Positions 22,931 to 33,054 of a stretch of 64,000 bases of DNA are shown here, piece by piece. Where the stretch lies: positions 6,138,001 through 6,202,000 of the forward strand of contig JAULSN010000003.1 of the NCBI GenBank assembly GCA_033439765.1, in the 5' to 3' direction. The notes under the pieces were generated by a model that was not told the origin of the DNA, did no database searches, and saw nothing but the letters and a program-made list of their open reading frames with translations. Origin of the DNA: Lasiosphaeria ovina (Eukaryota > Ascomycota > Sordariomycetes > Sordariales > Lasiosphaeriaceae). A program made the position numbers and the translations under genes. The first letter of the stretch is position 1; every line of letters starts with the position of its first letter.

Positions 22931-23075
22931 TAATAACGCCTATAGATGATGCCGCTGGTGGGTTATGCTGTTCATGGATGGTACCCCGGACAGATGATAA
23001 CGCCTATGGATGATGCCGCTATCGGGTGATGCTATTGATGGATGGTACCCCGGACAGATGGTGCTGCCGATAGTT
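22865..23075. repeat. 64-bp minisatellite, about three copies
   Basis: The unit starting GATGATGCCGCT and containing ATGGATGGTACCCCGGACAG recurs at 22881, 22945 and 23009, exactly 64 bp apart. The left copy has A where the right copies have G (GATAATGCC, ATGGATAGTACC), the right copies are GC-richer. Shorter GATG words continue to about 23120. Confidence 0.85.
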
Positions 23076-23277
23076 GGGATGATGATACCGCTGATGGATG
23101 ATGCCGCTGGTGGATAGGTGGATGAGGCATGCCGCTTATTGATAGGTGTTGCCCTTGTGTCTCTACTTCGCTTCTTCATGTTGGACATAATGAACCCGAA
23201 CAGCCCCAACGCGGAGGGATAGAGTACGACTTTGCTGTCCCCCTTCCTGACCGCCCGCTCTCCTCTTTGGCAGAGCC
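23076..23277. other. Spacer between minisatellite and Ala-rich frame
   Basis: Residual GATGGATGATGCCGC words to about 23140, then unique sequence with no gene seen. Confidence 0.4.
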
Positions 23278-23862
23278 CTACTGGGGTGCCGCAGACATCA
23301 GAAACGGGTCGGATTTTCTTGGGTGCAGGAAGGGTTCCTTTTTAACGTGGTGGGGTCCACGCTTCCACCATATCCTTAAGAGGGGGGGGGGGGCCGTGCG
23401 GTGAGCGGTGGAGGCCACTGTATCCCGGCGATACCCAGGACCCCGGGCAGCGGCGGCGACGGCCTGGTCTCTGGCGGTGACGGCGGCGGCCTCGGCCCTT
23501 TCGGCGTTGGCGGCGGCGGTCACGGCCCTCTCGGCAGCGGCGACGGCGGCGGCTCTTTTGGCGGCGGGGGCGCGTCTCTCGTCAGCGGCTTCCTCTCTCT
23601 CGCGGGCAGCCTCCCACCTTTCATTAGCGGCGTCCTGTCTCTCGGTCACCGCCGCATCCAAATCGCGAGCGGCGACGGGTTGGAGGGCGGCGGTGACGGA
23701 GTGGGCGGCGGCGGTGGTGGCAGCGGTGGCAGCGGTGGCGGCGGTGTTGGCGGCGGTGTTGGCGGCAGCGGTGGCGGCGGTGTTGGCGGCGATGGTGGCA
23801 GCGGTGGCGGCGGTATTGGCGGCGTTGGCGATGTGGCGGTCCGTCCCACTCGCATATCCCAA
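23278..23862 (-). CDS. Possible Ala-rich coiled-coil protein, unassigned
   Basis: Open frame of up to 194 codons, preceded by an in-frame TAA and with no good ATG start at its head, so it may be an exon or a remnant. Residues ~1-55 are Ala/Asn/Thr repeats from a GCC-GCC triplet expansion (23690-23850). Residues ~60-140 are heptad-like with alternating Glu/Arg and Ala (TERQDAANERWEAAREREEAADERR), typical of a charged helical coil. A run of about 11 G at 23383-23394 lies near the C-terminal end. Could equally be a low-complexity artefact; the surrounding DNA is decayed. Confidence 0.25.
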   Translation of the reverse strand: MGYASGTDRHIANAANTAATAATIAANTAATAAANTAANTAATAATAATTAAAHSVTAALQPVAARDLDAAVTERQDAANERWEAAREREEAADERRAPAAKRAAAVAAAERAVTAAANAERAEAAAVTARDQAVAAAARGPGYRRDTVASTAHRTAPPPLLRIWWKRGPHHVKKEPFLHPRKSDPFLMSAAPQ

Positions 23863-25109
23863 TTAGGAATCCCCCCTAAAGCGTTCCTTCCTTCGACGGC
23901 CTCACGACACAGCAAAGCGGCATTTGCCGGCTTAATACGTCCGAGGATTGTCCGATCGACCGGTCCCCGTTGTCCATTTCGACACCGACGTAAACTGGCC
24001 AATCCCCGGGCGAGAAACTTTCGGTACCTTCACGGTAAAGTAGAAGAGACAGCCTCTCTATGGTGGCTCCGTTCAGCTAAACTATTATCCCTGTTTATTG
24101 ATTAGCCGCTCCGCAATCGCTTCTTTTGGTGGTCGCGCGGTATCCCAGTGAGTACCCCTGAGCGAGACGTACTTCACTTCCAGTGCGGCGGACAGCAACC
24201 TGGAAATGTCAACCTTAGTATCTCGGGACGCGGTAGGGCCGATGCTGCCATCCCGATCACAAGCTTAATGTCAGGCCCGTACGGCCAGAGTGGAATGCTT
24301 AGAGTTAGAGTGAAGGGGACAGGCAAAGGCAGAATCACAGTGGAAGTAGCGCGAAAGCAAGGACTCAGAGGGGAACTACATCACCGGGGAGCAGAAGCTC
24401 CATAGCGGCGGCCAGGAGGTGGACTACTCCTCATATACGTTTGTTGGTTCATTATACACTTGTTGGCAGAAACGGTCTAGTTGTCAATCGTAGCCAGCGC
24501 GAAAGAATCCGAGATACAATAGCCAACGTCATAGCCGGGTCACTAGTGCTCTGCCCCCCCAATGCCAACACATACCAGCGCGACAAGCGCGCACATTGGG
24601 TTGAGTGGGCTGCGACACCTGGGTACGAGACCTGATGGGCCGCACTCAGGCGGGATAACAAGCGGGACAGCAAGAACAAAACTTGTGAGTTCGGTTCTAT
24701 GGCATTTTCTCCTGTTACCAGAACACCAGGTGCCCATCTCTGGCGACGTTAGACATCGCTTGCGGCGAACTCACCATGCCGGGATGGCCCTTCGTCGTCG
24801 CCCTCCTGGTAGCGACCGATAAGTCGTGAAACTTATCCATACGCACACGAGGCAAGCGAGTGGCGGGACATAATCCAAGCAATGATAATATATGTAGACT
24901 GATCAACTCATTTCGTACAAGTCCCAGCAATCCTATTCGTGAGTAGGTGCTAACTACATGATGAAATCACGCCAATTAGCCGTCCTCCTCACCCATAGTA
25001 GAGCTCGCTGCCAGGAAAACAAAGAATGAAACTCCAAATGCAAAAGTTTTTGGCAAACCCTCTTCACACCTTCGGTCACCCTTGATAGGCTCGAGGGAAG
25101 AAAATCCGC
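23863..25109. other. Gene-poor accessory DNA
   Basis: Short frames only (for example 24148-24405 plus, no domain). No repeat of clear period. Possibly decayed coding DNA. Confidence 0.4.
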
Positions 25110-25973
25110 TTAGCCGTCAACCCAGGGGTTGAAGTTTCCGACCTGGCCGCCGGCAGCCGAGTTCAGAGCCGAGCCGAAGCTGTCGTCGCGCAGCTTGCAC
25201 GAGGCCTTGCCCCAGTTGTTGTTCATGACGCGGTCGCGGAGCCAGGTTTCCGGCCAGTTGGTCCATCCGATGAGGCTGCCCAGGAACCACTGGCCCGTGT
25301 AGTTCTCGATGCTGTCGTCGGCGGCGTTGGCCATGCGCAGGCAGTGCGTCCGGCCCCCGTCCTTGTGGTAGACGATCTTGGCGCGCTGGCCCTGCAGGCG
25401 CGGCGAGTTGGTGGCGCCGCCGTAGCCGCCGTGGCACGAGGGGGCCACGCGCCGCACCGCCTCGCCCTGCGTGAAGACGACGACGTTCTCCCAGTCGTGG
25501 CGGTGGCCGTCCTGGTCCCAGCGTGCGGGCCCGCACACGATCTGGTCCTTCTCAAAGTAGTACTCGTACATGATGGCGCACCAGCCGTTGTTGCACCGCG
25601 CCCGGCTGTAGACGTTGCTGTTCTGCAGCCGGTTGTTGTCGCGACACTGCGCCCGCAGGCAGTTGGGCGGCACGCCGTTGGCGTAGTTGAGCCCTGGGTT
25701 GAGGTTGCCGCTGGGATCGATGGCTGATGTGTAGTAGCAGCCGTCCTTGTCGAAGTCGAGCACGGGCTGGAACTTGTGCTCGATGGGCAGCGCGCGGTTG
25801 GGGATGGAGCCGCGGATGTCGCGCGAGGTGATGTTAGCGACGGCCTCCGGGTCCACGGCCTCGATGAAAGAAGGGGTCGAGATGGGGACGTCGCCCGTAG
25901 TGACTGGCGTGCCGCTGGCGACTCCTGTCAGGGCGCCGCCCAGAAGGAGGGCGGTGGCAGTGAAGGGGAGCAT
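25110..25973 (-). CDS. NPP1-domain (necrosis- and ethylene-inducing-like) secreted protein
   Basis: Secreted protein of the NLP/NPP1 family, members of which are made by plant-associated microbes; some damage dicot cells and others do not. 287 residues, no intron. The start is chosen at the Met that opens a signal peptide (MLPFTATALLLGGALTGVASG), although the frame is open 140 bases further up. The family heptapeptide is present as GHRHDWE in a QDGHRHDWENVVVF context (residue ~155), and the second half holds GGRTHCLR and GSLIGWTNWP. It has about nine Cys in the mature part, against two in type 1 members, so it belongs to a Cys-richer subgroup. No break seen. Activity cannot be judged from sequence. 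Confidence 0.9.
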   Translation of the reverse strand: MLPFTATALLLGGALTGVASGTPVTTGDVPISTPSFIEAVDPEAVANITSRDIRGSIPNRALPIEHKFQPVLDFDKDGCYYTSAIDPSGNLNPGLNYANGVPPNCLRAQCRDNNRLQNSNVYSRARCNNGWCAIMYEYYFEKDQIVCGPARWDQDGHRHDWENVVVFTQGEAVRRVAPSCHGGYGGATNSPRLQGQRAKIVYHKDGGRTHCLRMANAADDSIENYTGQWFLGSLIGWTNWPETWLRDRVMNNNWGKASCKLRDDSFGSALNSAAGGQVGNFNPWVDG

Positions 25974-26087
25974 TCTGGAGAATAAGTGTATTGTCTTGGG
26001 CGAGGCTTCTGAGAAGGGGTTGAGGTGGGAAGGCTTGCGGATGCTGGTTTGAGACAAGTCGGATGCAGACTGTTGGGCGGACTCGAG

Positions 26088-26102
26088 CAGGTTTATATAC
26101 TC
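26088..26102 (-). promoter_or_regulatory. TATA-like element upstream of the NPP1 gene
   Basis: GTTTATATACTC lies about 120 bp upstream of the NPP1-like start (read on the minus strand as GAGTATATAAAC), a strong TATA-box match. Confidence 0.45.
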
Positions 26103-26527
26103 ACAACAACTCAATCAAGACCCCAACACATCCATCGATGTCTGCCTACCTAGGCATCTACCCCTGAACCGTTTCTCATTCTGCTGCACAGAGGTATCCC
26201 CCTAATAGCAACAGTAAATAAACACTTTCCTTTCTCGGCGGGAGTCTGACTCAGCCCCCTATATGCTGCCCTCCGATACAGGCCACCGCCTCCGAGGCCT
26301 CTACACAGTGATGTCTGGCCTGCCTGCATTTTACGGCGCAGCGTCAGGGAGGCAGGGGACGTGAAGGGTGATAGGCTTCAAATCTGTTGAGCGAGTCTTG
26401 TGGCTGAATTCTAGACTCCTGTTTCAGACTATAAATCCTGTCAGGCTTTGTTTGCTCACCTACCTAATTAAGTGAAGGAGTCAGCAACTATTTATTCTTC
26501 GCCCCCCCTATAGCTATCTTACTCTCA

Positions 26528-26815
26528 GCTGAGCGGGCCGCTATGTCGAAGGCTGATGCCAAGCACTAGCCGCAGTTGTCATTCAATTGTTCTGAGAGGC
26601 TGGAGTTCTCCAACTGACCTGAAGCGAAATAGCTTGCCAAGGTTGCCAAGGAAGAGTTTCGGCCGCAGCTGAGCGGGCTGCTATGTCGAAGGCAGATGCC
26701 AAGCTCTAGCCGCGGTTGTCATTTAATCGTTCTGAGAGGCTGGAGTTCTCCAAGTGACCTGAAGCGAAATAGCATGCCAAGGTTGCCAAGGTTGCCAAGG
26801 GAGGGTTTCGGCCGC
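26528..26815. repeat. 140-bp tandem duplication
   Basis: The block starting GCTGAGCGGGC(C/T)GCTATG at 26528 recurs at 26668. The copies differ at scattered sites, mostly transitions, and by one extra AAGGTTGCC unit in the second copy. Confidence 0.85.
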
Positions 26816-27786
26816 ACCTGGGGGAGAAGGCCCGCTGATGGGCGCTTATCAGTTCAGACATAGCCAGACGGACCAATTACAAACTATATCTATACGAGGC
26901 GTGAGCTAATTGAATTTATGCATACTATGTAAGGTGGCTGAAAATCATCAGGTAGCCCTTTTCTCTCCGCTGACCACATCCACGCGACACCACTCAGAGG
27001 CCTCAGCGTGGTCTGATAGAGTGAAACATCATAAACTACCTAGAATTGACAAAAAAGCAGACTTTCATCCTCTCCTTTAGAGATGATCCGTTACCATTTT
27101 GCGCTGACCCGCTGAGCCCGGCCGAGCGACAGGCAGTTTTTGACCACGACTGGCGGAACTACCTATGTCTTCCAGTCTCAAATTATCTGCTTTTCACCCC
27201 TGACAACGTGCAGCAGGGGCTATCCAGCGCTGCCGCGTCATGCCCCGTGTATGTATGTTCTGTGGGTGTAAGTGTCTCATTGGCAACAGGGTAAACGGGG
27301 AGAAAAAGAGAAAAAAACACATTGCCGGGTGTCAACTCCCCCGAGCAGCTTCCGAGCAGCTTCCGAGTCAGACGCTCTGCTTGGGGATCCCCTTGCGCGG
27401 ACGCCTCGACGGTCGAAGCCGGGTCCTAGTAGGACGCAAAGAGTCCTCAACAGGAACTTTCTTCTCGCCAACCTCACTCTCGGACTGCATAGATCCTCCC
27501 AAAGACATCTTGCAGTCTCGACTAGACTGACAGGGGCTGATTGTTTGTGATATTAAGCCGCCCAGAGCCGGCTTTATATAGAAGGGTAAAGCGGAAGCTC
27601 GTGCAAGATGAGTCTTATAATTACAAAGACCCCTACTAGTAGTACATATAATTACACAACCCACTCTTGTCTACACCACTCAACTCCCCTCTACATCCAC
27701 TTTTGTCCCGTATCCAGATTCATGGAAACATCATCATCACCCTACTCCTCCTCACCGCCCTCCCTCCCCTTCTTTTTCGTCTCCCC

Positions 27787-28619
27787 CTACTGAGTATGCG
27801 ACTCCTCATCACTCAAGCCCCCATCATCACTCGAGGAGGAGTCACCACTCGACTCCTTTTCCGCTCCCGGGTGGCCATCCCATCCCGCGCGCTGGCGTGC
27901 CTCGTCCGTAGCGCGTTTCACGACTGCTCGAATCTTGCCCACGAGCGCTAGCGCGCTCGACGCCACGTCACACGCGTGCAGAAGTTGTATAGCGCCACCA
28001 TAATGTAGAAGGCGCAGGCGCCGCACGAGGCCTTGACCCCGGGGAGATCGATGTAGTGGCTGACGAGCGCGTGGAAGGCGTTGTGGATGTGCTGGATCAG
28101 GGCGAGGCGGCCCTTGGTGACGATGGCTGGCGTTGTGCTGTTAGTACGTAACTTGGGTCGTAATATTGAACTTATATTAGCTGGTGACTCGGGCGATTCT
28201 CGAGCAGGGCCCGCCAGTTGTTGGCGTTGCCGCGCTTCATCCACGTGTTGGCCCAGAACTTTTCCCTCGAGAGTCGCATAAAGTTGACAATTTCATATTA
28301 TATTGAGTGTAGACTGAGCCGGGGTGAGCCAAAGGTGAGCTGAGGCTGAAGCGACCTTGATCTCTTGGCTAGCCGTCCTGGACGCTAAGAGAATTCTTTT
28401 TGAAGGCAGACTACCGAAGTAGGTAGCGATTGTGGTGATGAGGATATCACGGCGGTGAAGACGCGCAGGCTTCATAGCACCCCTTCCACCGCCTATACCA
28501 ACACTAGGCTCACCGGTCGCTGGGTCGCCAAGGGCACCAGCCCCCTTCGAGAGCAGCGCACTTAAAGACGCAAATGTTGACGAATTAACGCTTCCCTTCT
28601 CCCATGTCACATGAATCAT
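27787..28619 (-). CDS. Unidentified gene or remnant with acidic C-terminus
   Basis: Protein-like segments lie in order on the minus strand: MIHVTWEKGSVNSSTFASLSALL (from 28619), RLSREKFWANTWMKRGNANNWRALL (28270-28190), PAIVTKGRLALIQHIHNAFHALV..ACAFYIMVALYNFC (28130-27960) and a Ser/Asp/Glu-rich tail SSDDGGLSDEE ending at 27787. Short introns could join them (an ACTAACAG acceptor stands at about 28140), but I could not fix all junctions, so it may be a pseudogene. No domain recognised. Confidence 0.3.
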
Positions 28620-28851
28620 ACCCCATGCGCTCTACTACCTATAAACCAAATCATTACAATTAATACCAGGTACCCACACAAGCAAGCCTCATGAAATAAA
28701 CGAGTAAAACAAAGCCAAAGCCTTCATGATTCCCAAAACTTCCAGGCTCTCATCCAACCCCGACATTCTCCACATCTCAAACCTCCTCGACCTCCACGAA
28801 TAGGAAACCCAAAGCTAAATACTTCTCTCACCAAAAACAGTGTTATTGCCT
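28620..28851. other. Short AT-rich spacer
   Basis: No gene seen. Confidence 0.4.
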
Positions 28852-30150
28852 CTACAACAAAAAGACGTAGGCCACGACAAGGCCGCCTAGATGGAGCGTA
28901 AACATATTGCTAATAATCCCAAGTGCAGCCGCAGTGACCCTCATCGTCGTGGCTGCAGGAGAAGCTGGTGGTGACTTCAGACGCAAGGACCGGCTTTTCC
29001 ACCAAAGAGCGTGAATGGCTGACCACCGAGCTGCTTCTACTTGCCCGTCGGCTTTCGGAGAGAGAGCGGAAAGGTACTTCTGCATTGCAGAGGATTGCGG
29101 GACTGCGCAGATTTTCAAAGTCTCCATCCTCTTGCTTTCTCTCCTTTCCACTGTGCTGCTCTCTGAGCGTGTCTGTTCTTACTCAACACCTACTCCTCAA
29201 AATAGTCCCTGTATCACGGGCAAGTTTAGAGGGCTATAGTAATATACCATGCCTCTGAGAGAAACCTCCGTACGCTCCAAAAAGAGGCGTTGGTACACTG
29301 GAGAGGGTGTTTTCCGTTTCCACAACTCAACAACGGTACCGTCTTCTCGATCACAGAGACGTTTTACATGCACATTGTCTGCTTCCCCACAGCGCTGGTG
29401 GAAAATTGAGGAGGCCAATAAACGGAATCTAGGGGAAGCGCCATGCCGGAGGAAAAGTTCCACGATTGCCCAGAATTCCTTTTGTTCGGCAAGCGCGTTC
29501 ACGTGTCGATCCTCGTTGAAGGCGGTTGAGAGGAAGCCGTTCAAAACGCTGACCCCGGGAAATTGCACTTGAAATGCCTTTTTAGGGGGTTGGGCAAACA
29601 CAGACACTCCTGCTTTCAGCACGGCGGAAATCGCTGACAAACAGTCTCGGTCTGCACTTGGCGAATCGGCCGCATCGTGCATTAGGCCGGCCAAGTCCCC
29701 TTCGATAGCGCAGAGCAGCAGCCACACGCCATTCTCCTCATCGTACCTAGTAGGGTCTTCTTGTAATTTGAATGTGATGTACTAGAAGAACCCGATGTTT
29801 GCCGCTATGTGTAGCAGTGATACTTTGCGGGATTCGGTCGGCCTCACGTACCATCCGGACACGCTGATGATTGGACTGTGGGATGCCGCCCACATATGAG
29901 GGAGTCGTTGTTGAGTGAGCAACGCATCATCTAATATCAACAGCTGAAGAAGATGGTTGTTGTCGGTCCGTCTGCCGGTTTGCAGGGAGCGAAAGGTTTC
30001 CAGGACACCCGTAACATCCTTCGTTACAGCCTCGATCTGTACATCCAACGAATCAACGGCAATAGACTTCACCACCGCAAGAAGGAAGTGACAAGCTAAT
30101 TCACAAAAGTCATTCGAATCGCGGGATTTCGAAATATGACGTTCAAGCTA
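28852..30150 (-). pseudogene. Ankyrin-like gene broken by in-frame stops
   Basis: One minus frame is protein-like from about 30150 (RHISKSRDSNDFCELACHF) to 28852, over 400 codons, but is cut by TAG at 29782-29784, TGA at 29197-29199 and TAA at 29179-29181, with the frame continuing unchanged after each. It contains ankyrin-like pieces (KVSLLHIAANIGFF, LCAIEGDLAGLMHDA, FLRHGASPRFRL) and ends with a hydrophobic helix (IISNMFTLHLGGLVVAYVFLL). The upper end begins after an AGTAG that may be a splice acceptor, so more exons may lie upstream. TAG and TAA fit CpA-to-TpA change as in RIP. TGA would need a CpG change. Confidence 0.55.
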
Positions 30151-30424
30151 CTCGGGTGCTAATCTGTGAATAAACTTGACCGTGTCCCTGAATGCGGGAA
30201 AGTGTCGGAATCTAGGGCTGTCGTTCGGCCGTATCTCAACAAGACAGGTGCAGAATGCCGTGAGTTGTTTTGTAGCAAAGCTTCACCGCTTCTCCGGTAC
30301 GCTAATACACTGCGAACGAGCGTGATTACGGCGTCGCACCCGGCCGGCGCCGCCGACGGGTCGATCCGGCTCGGCACGTTAATATAGTTAGAAAATGTTT
30401 TATTAGAAACTCAGAGTGACCGTC

Positions 30425-30672
30425 TCATAATAAAAGTCGGCGCGGCTCAGCGCGAGGCTGACCTGCCCGCGCGGACGCGCCGCACAAGTCGTCGAGCAGC
30501 GACCGGCACGCCGCGTCGGACGCGAACTCGGGCCTGTTCGCCGGGAGGCTGGCGATGAGCTGCTGGAGGGGCGCCGTGAAGCCGGCCATGCTCTCTTCGA
30601 GCACGGCGTTAACGATAGAGGCGATCCTAGTCCACCTGCGGGCCGAGTTGACGTTCTGTCCGAGTCGATCCT
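30425..30672 (-). pseudogene. Coding remnant, unknown
   Basis: A GC-rich minus frame reads NSARRWTRIASIVNAVLEESMAGF .. APLQQLIASLPANRPEF .. ACRSLLDDLCGASARAGQ and stops at 30425. It has no start and is bounded by TA-rich DNA on the upstream side. Probably the end of a larger gene that has decayed. Confidence 0.3.
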
Positions 30673-31058
30673 GAGGCTCACTAGCGGCTGAAGAAAAAGG
30701 TACAGCGATAAAATTTAGCCGGGTAGGAATGTGGGGTGGGATGGATAACCTCTTCCTTACACCTCCGAGAGTTTGCCGTAATGCGGGGTATATAAGAGCT
30801 GTTTTATGAGAACCGATAGCCGGATTTCCATTGCCGGATCTATTGGTTCTAGCGGGTCTTTATCCATCCGGGATTTATTAATGCGACGGGAGATAATCTA
30901 AAGCCGTAGATTATAAAGAGGATGCCGCCTACTCTACACTGGCATGCTTCTAAAATAGAGATGTTCACTTCATTATCTCGGACGTTCTCCTCACGACTAG
31001 TTAAAGTCACGTATACGAACCACTTGCCACCTAGCTTGCTAGCTACCAAGACAACACC
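30673..31058. other. TA-rich spacer before the SDR gene
   Basis: About 385 bp, TA-rich with no long frame, of the same character as 22440-22930. No gene seen. Confidence 0.4.
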
Positions 31059-32305
31059 ATGACCTCACATCCTGAATTTGGGCAAAATACTCCAGGCTCC
31101 GAGGTAGCTAAAGTGTTTTCTGGGCAAATTCGTGGCAAGACAAGTGAGCTACCTTGTAGCTCCAGTTGAAACTAATACTCCTAACGTAAGCTCCACTGCA
31201 GTCTTGGTCACAGGTGTTAGTCCGAGAGGAATCGGCCATACGACAGCGCTCGCCTTTGCGTCACAAGCGCCCGGTCTGCTGATCCTCGCCTCTAGGACAA
31301 GGTCCCGCGTGCAGCAAGTGGCCGATGAGATCAACGAGAAGCACCCCAGCACGCGGGTCGAGATTGTAATCCTAGATCTGGGCTCGCAGAAAGCCATCCG
31401 CGACGCCGTGGCAGAGGTCGGCAAGTTGACCGGCAGGCTCGACATTCTGGTCAATAATGCCGGCATCGTGGTGACGTCGCGGCAGGCGACGCCCGAGGGC
31501 ATTGAGCAGCAGTTTGGCACCAACCACATTGGGCCGTTTCTCCTCACCAACCTGCTGCTGCCGCTTCTGCTCAGCGCGGCCAAAACAAACCCGCCTGGGG
31601 CCACGCGCGTCGTCTCGCTCACCAGCGCTGGCCATCGTCTCTCCCCGATCCGCTTTTCCGACTACAACTTCGAGGGCAAGCCTGTGCCCCCCGAGGAGGA
31701 CCATTTCAAGCCTCTACCGGGCGCCTTTGCAGACACCACCCCCGACGGCTACAACGGCATCGTCACGTATGCGCAGTCCAAGACCGCCAACATTATATTC
31801 ACTCTATATCTCCAGAAACATCTTCCGCGGCTAGGAATCTCGCCATACGTGTTGCACCCCGGAAGTAGGTTCTTCTTCTCACTCAGACTCACCGTCCACG
31901 TCCACAGATGAGAACAGTGACTAACAGCAGAGCCGCCCCGCGCTAGCCATTGAAACGGACCTCAGCCGCAACCAAAGTGAAAGACTCACTGCCCAGTTCT
32001 ACAAGGTTGCCCTGTACTGGAAGACGCCAGATGAGGGCTCTTCAACCACTTTGGTTGCTGCCCTCGACCCGGCTCTCAACGGTGCGTAAACCCATTTTCA
32101 AGAACCAGCCTTCATGGTTCCGATGAGAATAAGTGTCCGTATGTGCTAACAAACGTGCAATGCAGACGTCAAAGGGCTTTACTTATCGGATTGCCAGATT
32201 GCCGAGCCAGTCCCCCACGCCAAGGACCCCGTTGCTGCTGAAAGGCTGTGGAAGTTGAGTGAAGAGCTTGTGAACGAGAAGTTTTCGCTTGAGGCATTGG
32301 CTTAG
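31059..32305 (+). CDS. Short-chain dehydrogenase/reductase (SDR)
   Basis: NAD(P)-dependent oxidoreductase with a Rossmann fold, WW-domain oxidoreductase/retinol-dehydrogenase-like; substrate unknown. Exons 31059-31143, 31202-31864, 31947-32081 and 32166-32305 give 340 residues. The start MTSHPEFGQNTPGSEVA is the usual N-terminus of this fungal subgroup and splices through donor GTGAGC to GKTILVTGVSPRGIG, which holds the TGxxxGxG cofactor motif. Further hallmarks: NNAG (residue ~115), catalytic Ser in VVSLTSAGH and YAQSK (YxxxK). Exon 3 restores HPGTIETDLSRN, and exon 4 gives YLSDCQIAEP and a helical end. All active-site residues are present. Confidence 0.92.
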
Positions 32306-33054
32306 CTCGAGACCCAAAGGGTATCGATCTTCTAGTGAGGTATGATGACTGGCGTTGGCTATATCTCAATATCTTCCATATTTCTTAGACTACAATAGGA
32401 AGATCACTGGAGTTGACAGGAAAGGACCCAACAACTCATTCGAGACACTTTGTCATTACCTAGGTACTTACGGGCCACGGCAACTAATTAAATCAGAGGG
32501 ACTATGATCTATTCATTCACTAAGGGTACCTCGCAAGGCTCCATTTCCTGTTCACCAAGTTTCAGAGACGAGGTAGCCAGCCGAAGAAGAGGCGCTTGAA
32601 TGAGGCTTCTCAATCTATCTGGCGAATCGGAGCCTTGACGTTGATCTAACAGGTCGTATGTCCTGAGGATGCGGTAGACAGCCGAGTCTGGGATCGTGGC
32701 ATATTTATCAGAACCGCCGAATCGCTCCACGAGCCATATCATGGCCTCACTATCATCCTCTCGCTTATCCTGCCAAATCTTTGGGATCTAGTCCCCAAAG
32801 CCGCCGTGGGCCACGTAATGGTCAGCTGGTAATGGTGAGCAGTGAGGCAGGAATGGACAGGTCGGAATAAAAAGCGCGATTTTGGGTCAGATGGCCTGTG
32901 CGCTGCATGCCCCGCTAAAGCCCATGCTAGCCCACATCCGCCCCCAACACTTAACGTGGTGGTGCGTTTCAGAGTTTTCGGTCACCAACCCAACCCTTCA
33001 AACCGGACATCAATTCATCATCGAAAACACAACCCCACAGCGCGCATCTTCGCC
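32306..33054. other. Intergenic, promoter of the 2EXR gene
   Basis: Holds the minus-strand fragment described separately (32509-32775). Nothing else seen. Confidence 0.4.
32509..32775 (-). pseudogene. Unidentified coding fragment
   Basis: Minus frame reads KIWQDKREDDSEAMIWLVER .. YATIPDSAVYRILRTYDLLD .. LIQAPLLRLATSSLKLGEQ and stops at 32509. The composition is protein-like, but it is preceded by a TAG (or a splice acceptor GACTAG) and no upstream exon is evident. It overlaps the promoter of the 2EXR gene. May be a remnant. Confidence 0.3.

Larger units (their letters stand above)
25974..27786. other. Gene-poor DNA upstream of the NPP1-like gene
   Basis: Contains a 140-bp tandem duplication (26528-26815, listed separately). 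A short minus frame near 27368-27510 (MSLGGSMQSESEVGEKK start, basic end, 46 codons) may be a remnant. At 27046-27290 a plus frame reads DPLPFCADPLSPAERQAVFDHDW, protein-like but without start or context. Confidence 0.4.

Noticed and set aside
23383..23860. Glycine-rich protein on the plus strand from GGCGGT repeats
   Set aside because: Triplet repeat reads as Gly, Ala or Pro in different frames; the minus frame with Glu/Arg heptads is the better, still weak, candidate.
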